DNA of 64,000 bases from positions 29,532 through 93,531 of the forward strand of contig CALWPP010000006.1 of NCBI GenBank assembly GCA_944383455.1, in the 5' to 3' direction. This document shows, piece after piece, positions 32,818 through 40,940 of this stretch. The notes below the pieces were generated by a model. That model saw only the letters and a list, made by a program, of their open reading frames with translations, was not told the DNA's origin and searched no databases. Position 1 is the stretch's first letter. The number at the start of each line of letters is the position of its first letter. Made by a program: the position numbers and the translations under genes. This DNA is from an uncultured Peptostreptococcaceae bacterium. GTDB lineage: Bacteria; Bacillota; Clostridia; Peptostreptococcales; Peptostreptococcaceae.

Positions 32818-33270
32818 ATGGCTTATAAAACTTTGGCTACTAATAGAAAAGCAAGACACGAGTATTTTATAGAAGAAACTTACGAGTGTGGGATAGAACT
32901 TAAAGGTACAGAGGTAAAATCAATTAGACAAGGAAGACTTAATTTAACTGATGGATATGCTTCTGTTGATAATAGCGAAGTTTTTTTAAAGCAAGTTCAT
33001 ATAAGTCCATACGAACAAGGGAATAGATTTAATCAAGACCCACTTAGAACTAGAAAACTTCTTCTTCATAAGCACGAAATAAGAAAATTAATTGGAGCAA
33101 CTACCGTTAAGGGATACTCATTAATTCCTCTTAGTGTTTATCTTAAAAATGGTAAAGTAAAAGTTGAACTAGCCCTTGCAAAAGGTAAAAAACTTTATGA
33201 TAAGCGCCAAGATTTAGCTAAAAAGGATGCTCAAAGGGCGATTGAAAGAGAACTTAGAGGTAAATTTTAG
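32818..33270 (+). CDS. smpB: SsrA-binding protein SmpB
   Basis: Partner of tmRNA in rescuing stalled ribosomes. The 150-aa protein has the OB-fold motif [34 protein letters not shown], and the basic C-terminal tail [19 protein letters not shown]. The start has GAAGGTGAAAGT. The tmRNA gene follows 92 bp downstream. Confidence 0.97.
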   Translation: MAYKTLATNRKARHEYFIEETYECGIELKGTEVKSIRQGRLNLTDGYASVDNSEVFLKQVHISPYEQGNRFNQDPLRTRKLLLHKHEIRKLIGATTVKGYSLIPLSVYLKNGKVKVELALAKGKKLYDKRQDLAKKDAQRAIERELRGKF

Positions 33271-33273
33271 TTG

Positions 33274-33302
33274 TTGATTTTTTTGTTTTAGTGTACTATT
33301 AT
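33274..33302 (+). promoter_or_regulatory. promoter of ssrA
   Basis: TTGATT and TATTAT at 17 bp spacing, directly after the smpB stop and about 60 bp before the mature tmRNA 5' end. Confidence 0.6.
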
Positions 33303-33362
33303 ATACTTACAATTTAATAAAGATGGTGCGTTTAATCAGTCCAAGGACTTAAAAATTACCAC

Positions 33363-33713
33363 GGGGGCGTAAAGGTTTCGACGTGGGTTTGGAACTTGGG
33401 GTGGCGTGTCGTGTTACTCTGGGTCACGTAAAAACTGGGGAACTTAAAATAAACGCAAACGATAATTACGCTTTAGCAGCTTAATAACGCTGCTCGACCC
33501 ACCTAGCCCTCCTGCCGGTTAGGTCTGGTCGTCATTTATGCAGGGAACTACTTTTTGGGTGTCTTGACTTAAAGTGGACTAATTAAGACTAGCTAATTAT
33601 ATAGCCTGCCACTGGGCAGTATAATTAGTGAATTTTAATACAGTTGGCTACACACGTAGAAGCAACGAGGAAAGGACTTGCGGACAGGGGTTCGATTCCC
33701 CTCGTCTCCACCA
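33363..33713 (+). ncRNA. ssrA: transfer-messenger RNA
   Basis: The 351-nt RNA has the tRNA-like ends: acceptor strand GGGGGCG at 33363 pairs with CGTCTCC (33703-33709) before A-CCA, and the T-arm GGGGTTCGATTCCCC lies close to the 3' end. The tag frame at 33455-33484 reads ANDNYALAA followed by two stop codons, a typical proteolysis tag. The encoded CCA end lies inside a sequence repeated further downstream (33702-33743 and 37106-37147), marking ssrA as an island attachment site. Confidence 0.97.
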
Positions 33714-33743
33714 TTGAAATCCACGAAAAGAGTATTGGCTAAA
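33702..33743 (+). repeat. attL-like repeat at the ssrA 3' end
   Basis: About 42 bp covering the last 12 bases of tmRNA and the start of its terminator. Nearly identical to 37106-37147, with a handful of mismatches. This is the usual form of an integration scar at ssrA. Confidence 0.8.
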
Positions 33744-33760
33744 AAGTCAATACTCTTTCC
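33727..33760 (+). terminator. tmRNA terminator
   Basis: AAAGAGTATTGGC pairs with GTCAATACTCTTT; the T run is short. Confidence 0.75.
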
Positions 33761-33804
33761 TGTAGTTTAAAATAAAATATAAAAAGTAGTATATAAATAA
33801 TTGA

Positions 33805-34054
33805 AAATTTGTTAATATCTAATATGTTAAAAATGAAAGATAAATTAAAAACATCAGCGAGTCAATATATAACAAATCAGGCTGGAATATCAGAAATAAA
33901 AATACTTGTTCCATAATAGAGAACTACAAAATCAATTCGCAGATTTTGTTAACCAAATAGATAAATTAAAATCTCAAATAGAAACTAGTTTAAAAGAATT
34001 AGAAGATAACTTTAACTCTTTAATGCAAAAAGCCTTTAAAGAAGAACTATTTTA
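33805..34054 (+). pseudogene. remnant of type I restriction specificity subunit (hsdS)
   Basis: Two pieces of the C-terminal part of HsdS in neighbouring frames. The first reads LKTSASQYITNQAGISEIKI-LVP and stops near 33916; the second, one frame over, reads ELQNQFADFVNQIDKLK, then the helical end ELEDNFNSLMQKAFKEELF. The second target-recognition domain end and the coiled coil of HsdS normally look like this. The rest of the gene is missing and there is no start codon. Confidence 0.75.
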
Positions 34055-34081
34055 AAATTATATATAAGAGGATAGTAGACA

Positions 34082-34300
34082 ATGAATAAAGAAAATACAA
34101 AACCTAATGAAATAAATATGTTAGCTGCATGGATAGAATTTTTAAGAGACCCTGAAAGCGAAATAGTAGAAAAGTTAGCACAAGTAATACCGGAGATAAA
34201 AGAAGCTAAAGAATTACTTATAGAGATAAGTAATGATGAAACTAATAGAAAAATTTATGATGAAAGAGTAAAAGAATTAAATAGTAAAAATGAAAAATAA
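34082..34300 (+). pseudogene. C-terminal fragment of an Rpn-family nuclease/transposase
   Basis: A 72-residue frame with an ATG. It resembles the C-terminal end of TIGR01784/Rpn proteins of the PD-(D/E)XK type: a helical stretch with LAAWIEFLRDPES, then IKEAKELLIEISNDETNRKIYDERVKEL. The catalytic domain is absent, so it is likely a remnant, not a functional gene. A complete Rpn-type gene follows directly. Confidence 0.55.
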
Positions 34301-34352
34301 AAAAAATTCACACTTGTTTATTAAATATATTTATATAATAGGAGGTGAAAAT

Positions 34353-35321
34353 ATGAAAAAGCATGATTTTGATGCAGCATGGAAAACTATACTAGAAGCT
34401 TTTGAAGAAGAGATAGTAGAGCTTTTATTTCCTGAGATATACAACAAAATAAACTGGGAGATAAAAAGTGAAGCTTTAGATAATGAGCTTTTAGAAATTC
34501 AAAAGGATATCTTTAGTAAAGAAGAAGCTGAAAAGATTGTATCTGATAAAATTATAAAAGTAACTATGAAGGATAATGAAAGTAAAATATTATTTATTCA
34601 TGTAGAAGTTCAGAGTTATAGTAGTAATGAAAATGTATTTGCAGAAAGAATGTTTAGATACTTTTATAGAATATGGGATAAGTTTAGATACAAATACAAA
34701 GATAAATCAGATATAATAGGTTCGGCTATATATACATACAAAGGTTCATCTGGTAAAGATAAAAAATATACATATAGACTTAATGGATTAGAAGATGATA
34801 TTTTAACATATAACTTTAGAATAATTGATATTGAAAACTTAGATTTAACATTTATAAATGACAATAATCCATTAAAATTAGTGTTTAAAATTGCAAAACG
34901 ACTATTAGAAATAGGTGCAGATGATAATGAAATATTCTTGGCTAAAGTAGAATTATTTAACGAATTAGTTAAATACGATAAAGTAAAAACTATGGATCAA
35001 AGAAAAGCATTGACATACTTTTTAGAGTATTTATTTTTGATACAAGACAATAGTTTAGCAAATAAGTTTAAAGAAATTAAGGAAAATACAGGAGGTGTTG
35101 TTAATATGGGTATTGATGAAATAAGAGAAAAGTATTTAGAGGAAAAAGGAAGAGAAGAAGGAAAAGAAATAGGAAGAGAAGAAGGAAGAGAAAAAGGAGT
35201 AAAAGAAGGCGAAAAAAAGAAAGCTATAGAAATAGCAAAATCTTTATTAGATGTTTTAGATATAGAAACTATAGCGTTAAAAACAGGATTATCAGTATAT
35301 GAAATAAATAAGTTAAAATAG
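34353..35321 (+). CDS. Rpn-family PD-(D/E)XK nuclease/putative transposase
   Basis: A 322-aa protein of the recombination-promoting nuclease family. The N-terminal half holds the nuclease fold with the core ILFIHVEVQSY (about residues 79-89) and the FAERMFRYFYRIW motif typical of the family. The C-terminal part is a Glu/Lys/Gly-rich run of short repeats (EEGKEIGREEGREKG) leading to a small helical end (IETIALKTGLSVYEINKLK). The start has AGGAGGTGAAA. It is the only intact larger gene of the ssrA island. Confidence 0.85.
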   Translation: MKKHDFDAAWKTILEAFEEEIVELLFPEIYNKINWEIKSEALDNELLEIQKDIFSKEEAEKIVSDKIIKVTMKDNESKILFIHVEVQSYSSNENVFAERMFRYFYRIWDKFRYKYKDKSDIIGSAIYTYKGSSGKDKKYTYRLNGLEDDILTYNFRIIDIENLDLTFINDNNPLKLVFKIAKRLLEIGADDNEIFLAKVELFNELVKYDKVKTMDQRKALTYFLEYLFLIQDNSLANKFKEIKENTGGVVNMGIDEIREKYLEEKGREEGKEIGREEGREKGVKEGEKKKAIEIAKSLLDVLDIETIALKTGLSVYEINKLK

Positions 35322-35333
35322 ATTTATTAAGAA

Positions 35334-36118
35334 ATGTATACTATAGCTTTAGTATATTTACAAAATAACAATGCAATTAAAGGAATAAGAAGTGTAATAT
35401 CAACGTCAGAAAAGCTTTCAAAAATCGGAACAATACCAGAAATTATAGCTCAAAAGTATATGATAGAAAAAGCTATGAGTGAAGAATTTTGGGAAGGTGC
35501 TAATATATTTGAGTTAGATAAAGTACGTATAGTACTTAGAGACCTTATCAAATATATTGAAAAGTCTAGTCAAAAGATATATTATACAAAATTTGAAGAT
35601 CTTATTGTAGCAGAGGAAACAAACAACTCTATGTACAATGCTAATAACCTTAAAGATTACAAAAAGAAAGTAGAGCATTATTTAAGTAGTAATAAAGATG
35701 AACTGGCAATATATAAACTAAGAAATAATAAAAGTTAACTAAACAAGATGTAGAAACCCTAGAAGATGTATTCTTTAAACAGCTAGGAATCATTCAGACT
35801 ATGAAAAAGAGTTTGGAAATACTTCTGTTACTCAACTTGTTAGAAAATTAGTAGGTCTTGATAGAAATACTGCTAATGATGTATTTTCAGAATTTTTAAA
35901 TAACGATAGTTTTAATTCTAAACAGATACATTTTGTTAAGCTTATAGTTGACTATGTAGTTAAGAATGGATTTATGGAGGATAATAGAGTTTTAATGGAA
36001 GACCCATTTAGAACTGTTGGTGGTATAATTGACTTATTTGGAAAATCATATTGAAGAAAGAAATAAGCTAATCACTACAATAAATGAATTAAAGAAAAAT
36101 ACGGTAGAAATAGTTTAA
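35334..36118 (+). pseudogene. remnant of type I restriction endonuclease subunit (hsdR), frameshifted
   Basis: The C-terminal region of HsdR survives in at least four frame segments. The first gives AQKYMIEKAMSEEFWEGANI, VRIVLRDLIKYIEKSSQKIY and YYTKFEDLIV. After shifts near 35733, 35785 and 36050 it goes on as LTKQDVETLEDVFF, then YEKEFGNTSVTQLVRKLVGL, then EERNKLITTINELKKN. The helicase and nuclease domains are gone. Confidence 0.75.
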
Positions 36119-36573
36119 TAATAAGAAAACACTATTGTAGTAATTAAGCATGGGTAAAGGTGTTATGATGTCTATTGATGAACTAAAAGCTTTAAGAGAT
36201 TTGTTAAATAGTATAGATTTGTAGTAATTTATTGATTTGGTAAATAGGTGTTAGTACAATATTAGACTAATGCCTATTTTTTATTATTATTTTTTTCTAA
36301 TATTTCAATAAGAAATAATGGATAAAATATACAATAGCAATAAAAAGAATAAGTAACAAAAGTGGTAAAAATGATGTTTTAGTATTAACAGGTTTTGTAA
36401 TAGGTGTAGGTTTAAGAAGCTATAATTATACAGAAAAAAGATTTTATAAAAAACAAATACATTCATCAAAAAATATATATTTTAGATTAATTTGTGATAT
36501 TATAAAAGATATATAGAGTAAAATATTAATGTATTTTAAATATATTAAAAATAGTATAAAGTAGGTGTTTAAA
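36119..36573 (+). other. non-coding stretch inside the ssrA island
   Basis: No convincing gene. It holds a possible 24-codon frame starting at 36151 (MGKGVMMSIDELKALRD), a terminator at 36242-36282, and a reading frame of about 65 codons without a start (ending at about 36516, containing LVLTGFVIGVGLRSYNY) that may be debris of a lost gene. Confidence 0.5.
36242..36282 (+). terminator. intrinsic terminator in the island
   Basis: AATAGGTGTTAGT pairs with ACTAATGCCTATT, two wobble positions, followed by T. Confidence 0.75.
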
Positions 36574-36822
36574 ATGTCGCCATTAGCAAAAAAAGTAATA
36601 GAAGTATTGAAGAACGAAAATGATGAAGTAGTTTTAGCTGAAGTGTTAGACTTTTACGAATATTTAAAACAAAAGAAAAGAAATACAAATATTTGGGAAA
36701 ATATAAGTGAAGATGAAGCTACAGAAGATGAAGTCAATATAATAAATAACTATATAAAAGAAGGTAATAAAGAAAGTGTATCATTAGATAGTTTAGTTAA
36801 GGACTTAGGATTAGATGAGTAA
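36574..36822 (+). CDS. type II antitoxin
   Basis: An 82-aa acidic protein (MSPLAKKVIEVLKNENDEVV at the start, ending in SVSLDSLVKDLGLDE) directly before and overlapping a RelE-type toxin by 8 bp, the standard antitoxin place. The C-terminal part after residue 50 is probably the toxin-neutralising tail. The ATG at 36574 has AGTAGGTG; an upstream GTG in that site is not used. A broken copy lies at 37200. Confidence 0.75.
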   Translation: MSPLAKKVIEVLKNENDEVVLAEVLDFYEYLKQKKRNTNIWENISEDEATEDEVNIINNYIKEGNKESVSLDSLVKDLGLDE

Positions 36823-37072
36823 CTTATATACAATAGAGATACTTAAAAACGTAGAAAAGTTTATTAGAAAGCAAAATAAAGATACACAGAAAAGAATAAT
36901 AAGTGCAATATATAGTTTACCAAATGGAGATGTGAAGAAATTGAAAGGATTTGACAACTATTATAGAATGAGAATAGGAGATATAAGAATAATATTTGAG
37001 AAAGAAGATAGAAATCTTAAAATAGTTGTAATAGACATAGGTAATAGAGGTCAAATATACAATAGATATTAG
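36815..37072 (+). CDS. RelE/ParE-family toxin
   Basis: An 85-aa protein with the RelE fold: a helical N-terminus (YTIEILKNVEKFIRKQNKDT), LKGFDNYYRMRIGDIRIIFE and the C-terminal strand IVVIDIGNRGQIYNRY. RelE-type toxins cut mRNA on the ribosome. It overlaps its antitoxin gene by 8 bp and ends 33 bp before the attR-like repeat, so it is the last gene of the island. Confidence 0.85.
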   Translation: MSNLYTIEILKNVEKFIRKQNKDTQKRIISAIYSLPNGDVKKLKGFDNYYRMRIGDIRIIFEKEDRNLKIVVIDIGNRGQIYNRY

Positions 37073-37105
37073 TTATTAAAAAATCGTGGGTATTATTTTA
37101 GTGAA

Positions 37106-37147
37106 TCGTCTCCACTATTGAAATCCACGAAAAAGGGTATTGGCTAA
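37106..37147 (+). repeat. attR-like repeat of the ssrA 3' end
   Basis: Copy of the tmRNA 3' end and the following terminator start. It reads TCGTCTCCACTATTGAAATC before continuing, while the tmRNA copy has ACCATT in place of ACTATT. With the copy at 33702 it frames a 3.4-kb island. Confidence 0.8.
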
Positions 37148-37199
37148 AGGTAGCTGGTACTTTTTTTGTTAAGTGATTATATATGAGAGGAGATTTTTA

Positions 37200-37362
37200 A
37201 TGTATCCATTAGTAAAAAAAGTAATTGAAGTTTTAAAAAATGAAAGTGATTGAATTATTTTAGCTGAGTTTTTAGATTTTTATGAGTATCTAAAGCATAA
37301 GAAAAGAAACATAAATTGTAATAGATATATGTAACAGAGAGCAGATATACAATAGATACTAG
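37200..37362 (+). pseudogene. decayed second copy of the toxin-antitoxin pair
   Basis: After GAGGAG and an ATG the frame reads like the intact antitoxin (MYPLVKKVIEVLKNESD), then has a TGA stop, then LAEFLDFYEYLKHKKRN. A deletion then joins it to the end of the toxin gene (VIDICNREQIYNRY). So antitoxin start and toxin end are fused and non-functional. Confidence 0.8.
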
Positions 37363-37376
37363 TTTTAAATATTTTT

Positions 37377-37420
37377 AGGTATTATTTTAGATAACTGTCT
37401 CCATAATTAAAACCCAAGGC
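37377..37420 (+). repeat. third, degenerate att-like repeat
   Basis: AGGTATTATTTTAGATAACT then GTCTCCATAATTAAA resembles the 37088-37130 stretch (GGGTATTATTTTAGTGAATC, GTCTCCACTATTGAA) with about a quarter mismatches. It follows the broken toxin-antitoxin copy exactly as the second repeat follows the intact one. Confidence 0.65.
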
Positions 37421-37441
37421 AGAAATGTCGTGGGTTTTAAT
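37406..37441 (+). terminator. hairpin at the outer island edge
   Basis: ATTAAAACCCA pairs with TGGGTTTTAAT around a short loop; it may be the moved original terminator of the ssrA region. Confidence 0.65.
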
Positions 37442-37442
37442 A

Positions 37443-37783
37443 TTGTATAATATGAAAAGTAAATTGAATAATATAATACACATTGTGCTAATTAAATACA
37501 ATCATTAAAAAACTAGGGGGTTCTTCTATATACATTTTGATATATTTAAAATTGGACATAGTAATTTCAATATATTAAGTTTTAAAATAGTAAATATACT
37601 AAACATAGAATAATTAAAAATTATATTTTAATACTACCATCAAAAAGTATGTTTAACAATACACGGAATAATTATGATTTTCAAAAAATTAATAATCATA
37701 TAAAAATACTATATGTATTCCAAAAAGTTTGTTATAATTATTAACAATAATATTTTTACATAAAATGACTTGGAGGAATTGTA
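37443..37783 (+). other. AT-rich intergenic region
   Basis: No gene seen. It holds one copy of a dispersed repeat (37504-37578). A possible -10 element lies near 37733 (TATAAT) before the YfcC-type gene. Confidence 0.5.
37504..37578 (+). repeat. dispersed intergenic repeat A, copy 1
   Basis: About 75 bp matching 57403-57476 at roughly four of five positions, including blocks TCTATATA, ATTTTGATATAT, TAAAATTG and AATTTCAATA in the same order and spacing. Both copies lie between genes. Confidence 0.7.
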
Positions 37784-39181
37784 ATGGCAAGTAATAATAA
37801 AAAATTTACATTACCAACAGCATACACGATATTGATTTTAATCACTATCTTAGTTGCATTAATTACCTTATTTATTCCTGATGTAAAATCAGCTAGCTTA
37901 CCAGACGTTGTTATGGCTCCTATCAAAGGACTTCAAGAGGCTATAGATATATGTTTATATATGCTATTAATGGGTGGATTTTTAGGAGTAGTTACAAAAA
38001 CTGGAGCTTTAGATGCAGGAATAGGATCAATAGTAAAAAAATTAAATGGTAAAGAACTTTTATTAATTCCAATACTTATGTTTGTATTTTCATTAGGTGG
38101 AACATCTTATGGAATGGCAGAGGAAACTTTGGCTTTTTATGCATTAGTTGTAGCTACAATGATAGCTGCTGGATTTGACTCATTAACTGCTGTGGCTACT
38201 ATATTACTTGGAGCAGGAACTGGAGTTTTAGGTTCTACTGTAAATCCATTTTTAGTATCTACTAGTATAGATTCTTTAAAAGGAGTTGGAATAGAAGTAA
38301 ATCAAGCTGTAATTATAGGTATAGGTATAGCACTTTGGTTATCCTCTCTTTTAATATCTATATTTTTTGTTATGAGTTATGCTAAAAAAGTAAAAAATGA
38401 TAAGACTAAATCAATACTATCAAGTCAAGAAATAAAAGACTCTATAGAACAATTTGGTAGTAATAAAGAAGAAGTTATTGAATTTACACCAAGAAGAAAA
38501 TTAGTTCTTTTATTATTTGCTTTATCCTTTATAGTTATGATATTAGGTGTTATACCTTGGGAAAAGTTTGGAGTAACAATATTTGAAAAAACTGATTTTC
38601 TAACTGGAGTATCGCTTGGAAATTGGTGGTTTTCTGAACTTTCGATGTGGTTTATACTAATGGGAATATTGATTGGTATTGTATATGGATTAAAAGAAAA
38701 AGAAATAGTATCATCAATAATTGAAGGTGCATCAGAAATGGTTGGAGTATCACTTATAATAGGTATATCAAGAGGAGTATCTGTTCTTATGGGAGAAACT
38801 GGATTAGATACTTATCTATTAAGTTCAGCATCAACTGCTTTAAGTGGAATGTCTCCAATATTATTTACTAATATGTCTTACTTATTATATATAGCATTAT
38901 CTTTTTTTATTCCATCTACTTCAGGTTTAGCGAGTGTATCAATGCCAATATTTGGTCCTTTAGCTAAGGAATTAGGTTTTTCTCCTGAGATAATCGTATC
39001 TATTTTAAGCGCAGGAAGTGGAATAGTTAACTTAATTACACCAACATCAGGAGTAATTATGGGGGGACTTGCAATTGCGAAGGTAGAGTATAGTACTTGG
39101 TTAAAATTTGCATCAAAAATTATAGTATGTATATTTATATCTTCATCAGTAATATTATCTTTAGGGATGATGTTATTATAA
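37784..39181 (+). CDS. YfcC-family membrane carrier
   Basis: A 465-aa protein with about 12 membrane helices, of the YfcC/ArcD-like ion transporter group that includes clostridial arginine-ornithine exchangers and relatives of C4-dicarboxylate carriers. Family signs are LMGGFLGVVTKTGALDAGI, GGTSYGMAEETLAFY and the C-terminal ISAGSGIVN-type stretch LSAGSGIVNLITPTSGV. The substrate cannot be told from sequence; an amino acid is likeliest. The start has TGGAGGAA. It is the first gene beyond the ssrA island. Confidence 0.85.
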   Translation: MASNNKKFTLPTAYTILILITILVALITLFIPDVKSASLPDVVMAPIKGLQEAIDICLYMLLMGGFLGVVTKTGALDAGIGSIVKKLNGKELLLIPILMFVFSLGGTSYGMAEETLAFYALVVATMIAAGFDSLTAVATILLGAGTGVLGSTVNPFLVSTSIDSLKGVGIEVNQAVIIGIGIALWLSSLLISIFFVMSYAKKVKNDKTKSILSSQEIKDSIEQFGSNKEEVIEFTPRRKLVLLLFALSFIVMILGVIPWEKFGVTIFEKTDFLTGVSLGNWWFSELSMWFILMGILIGIVYGLKEKEIVSSIIEGASEMVGVSLIIGISRGVSVLMGETGLDTYLLSSASTALSGMSPILFTNMSYLLYIALSFFIPSTSGLASVSMPIFGPLAKELGFSPEIIVSILSAGSGIVNLITPTSGVIMGGLAIAKVEYSTWLKFASKIIVCIFISSSVILSLGMMLL

Positions 39182-39210
39182 AGTATGAATAATTCTATGC
39201 AATATAGATT

Positions 39211-39242
39211 AAAAACCATTAAAATTAATTAATGGTTTTTAT
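39211..39242 (+). terminator. intrinsic terminator after the YfcC gene
   Basis: AAAAACCATT pairs with AATGGTTTTT. Confidence 0.85.
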
Positions 39243-39323
39243 ATTTTTATATACTATACTAATTTACTTTTATTTATGCTTTTAGTATAAAATAATTATT
39301 TTTTATTTACTACTTCATAAAAA

Positions 39324-39392
39324 ATTACATCTTAGTGTGAATTATCAGTTATTTTTATATTATTATCCTTTGTAAATTCTATTATAGTAAGT
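39324..39392 (+). repeat. dispersed intergenic repeat B, weak copy
   Basis: TTACATCTTAGTGTGAATTA then TCAGTTA resembles TTACATTTTGTGCTAGATTA then CCAGTTA at 47909; similarity fades after this block. Confidence 0.35.
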
Positions 39393-39414
39393 CCGATATA
39401 TCAAGGAGGAAATT

Positions 39415-40770
39415 ATGAGTAATTCATTAGAAAATGATATAAACTTAAAATATTTAGTAAGGGCTACTTTTCCAACCGTTATTATGATGGTATTTTTTTC
39501 ATTAAGTACAATTATAGATGGTATGTTTGTATCAAGATATGTTGGAGCAAATGCTTTATCTGCAACAAATATAGTTTATCCTGTAATAAATATATTAATA
39601 GGTATAAGTATAATGTTTGCAACTGGTGGAAATGCTATCGTGGCTAAATATATGGGAGAAGGAAGAAATCAAGAAGCTAAAGAGACATTTACTATTATTA
39701 CATTAAGTGCTTTATTAATTGGTATAATATTTTCTATATTATCTGTTATATTTATAGAAAATATTATTTATGCTCTAGGTTCAACTGATAGCTTATATAA
39801 AAATTGCTATGATTATTTAATAGTATTTTTAATATTTTCACCAGCAATGATATTAAAGCTATTTTTTGATTATTTTTTAGTTACAGCAGGTGTAGCAAAC
39901 TTAGGTCTTATAAGCTCTGTATCTGGTGGTGTAGTAAATATTATTTTAGACTATATTCTTATAGTGGTATTTAAAATGGGATCATTTGGAGCAGCACTTG
40001 CAACTTGTTTAAGCTATGCACTTCCTGCTATAATTGGACTTATTTATTTTTCGAAAAAAAGCAATGTATTATGTTTTTCAAAGCCAAAATTTAATATAAA
40101 GCTAATTTTAGATAGTTGTATGAATGGTTCTAGTGAAATGATAACTCAAATGTCAAATGGAGTTACAACTTTTTTATATAATATAGTAATGCTTAAATTT
40201 TTAGGAGAAGATGGTGTAGCATCTATAACAATAATCCTTTATATACAATTTTTATTAAATTCAGCATATATAGGATTTACATCAGGTGTATCACCTCGTA
40301 TAAGCTATAATTATGGTAGTAAAGATAGTGAAAAACTAAAAAAACTAGTAAGGTATAGTTTTTTAATTATAGTTTCATTTGCGGTATTTATATTTATATC
40401 GTCTAGATATTTTTCAAATATTATAATAGGTATATTTTCTCCAAAAGGAACTGATCTATATAGTATAAGTATGGATGGATTTATGATATTTTCATTTAAT
40501 TTTTTAGCTGTTGGTATAAATATTTTTGCATCTGGAATGTTTACTGCATTTTCGAATGGAAAAGTATCAGCTCTTCTTTCTATGCTTAGAACTTTTTTAC
40601 TATTTACTATAGGTATTGTAATTTTACCAAGATTTTTTGGGGTAAATGGTGTGTGGCTAGTTGTTCCATTTTCTGAGTTTGTAACTCTAGTTATTTCTAT
40701 GATTTTTATAAATAAATATAAAAATTTATATATGTATGGTAAAACTTATGATAGTTTAAATGTAAATTAA
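39415..40770 (+). CDS. MATE-family efflux transporter
   Basis: A 451-aa multidrug and toxin extrusion protein with 12 membrane helices in two halves (MMVFFSLSTIIDGMFVSRYV at the start; SGGVVNIILDYILI; the second half from about residue 230). MATE proteins use sodium or proton gradients to expel drugs or metabolites. The start has AGGAGGAA. It stands alone, with a hairpin following. Confidence 0.92.
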   Translation: MSNSLENDINLKYLVRATFPTVIMMVFFSLSTIIDGMFVSRYVGANALSATNIVYPVINILIGISIMFATGGNAIVAKYMGEGRNQEAKETFTIITLSALLIGIIFSILSVIFIENIIYALGSTDSLYKNCYDYLIVFLIFSPAMILKLFFDYFLVTAGVANLGLISSVSGGVVNIILDYILIVVFKMGSFGAALATCLSYALPAIIGLIYFSKKSNVLCFSKPKFNIKLILDSCMNGSSEMITQMSNGVTTFLYNIVMLKFLGEDGVASITIILYIQFLLNSAYIGFTSGVSPRISYNYGSKDSEKLKKLVRYSFLIIVSFAVFIFISSRYFSNIIIGIFSPKGTDLYSISMDGFMIFSFNFLAVGINIFASGMFTAFSNGKVSALLSMLRTFLLFTIGIVILPRFFGVNGVWLVVPFSEFVTLVISMIFINKYKNLYMYGKTYDSLNVN

Positions 40771-40805
40771 TAAAAAATATATAATAAATAAATATAAATA
40801 ATGTA

Positions 40806-40840
40806 TAAAAAGGCTTATACAAAATTAGTATAAGCCTTAA
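40806..40840 (+). terminator. terminator after the MATE gene, repeated at 42377
   Basis: AAGGCTTATAC pairs with GTATAAGCCTT. The surrounding 48 bp (40795-40843) recur with few changes at 42369-42417. Confidence 0.8.
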
Positions 40841-40940
40841 AAATTATATTAAATTATTTCAACTAAAATATATTAAATATATGTATTTTAATATGTTATA
40901 ATCAACATACAATATTTTTATTTATGAGGGATTGGGAAAT

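Noticed and set aside
33714..37147. Active integrative element
   Set aside because: There is no integrase, recombinase or transfer gene between the repeats, and most genes are broken.
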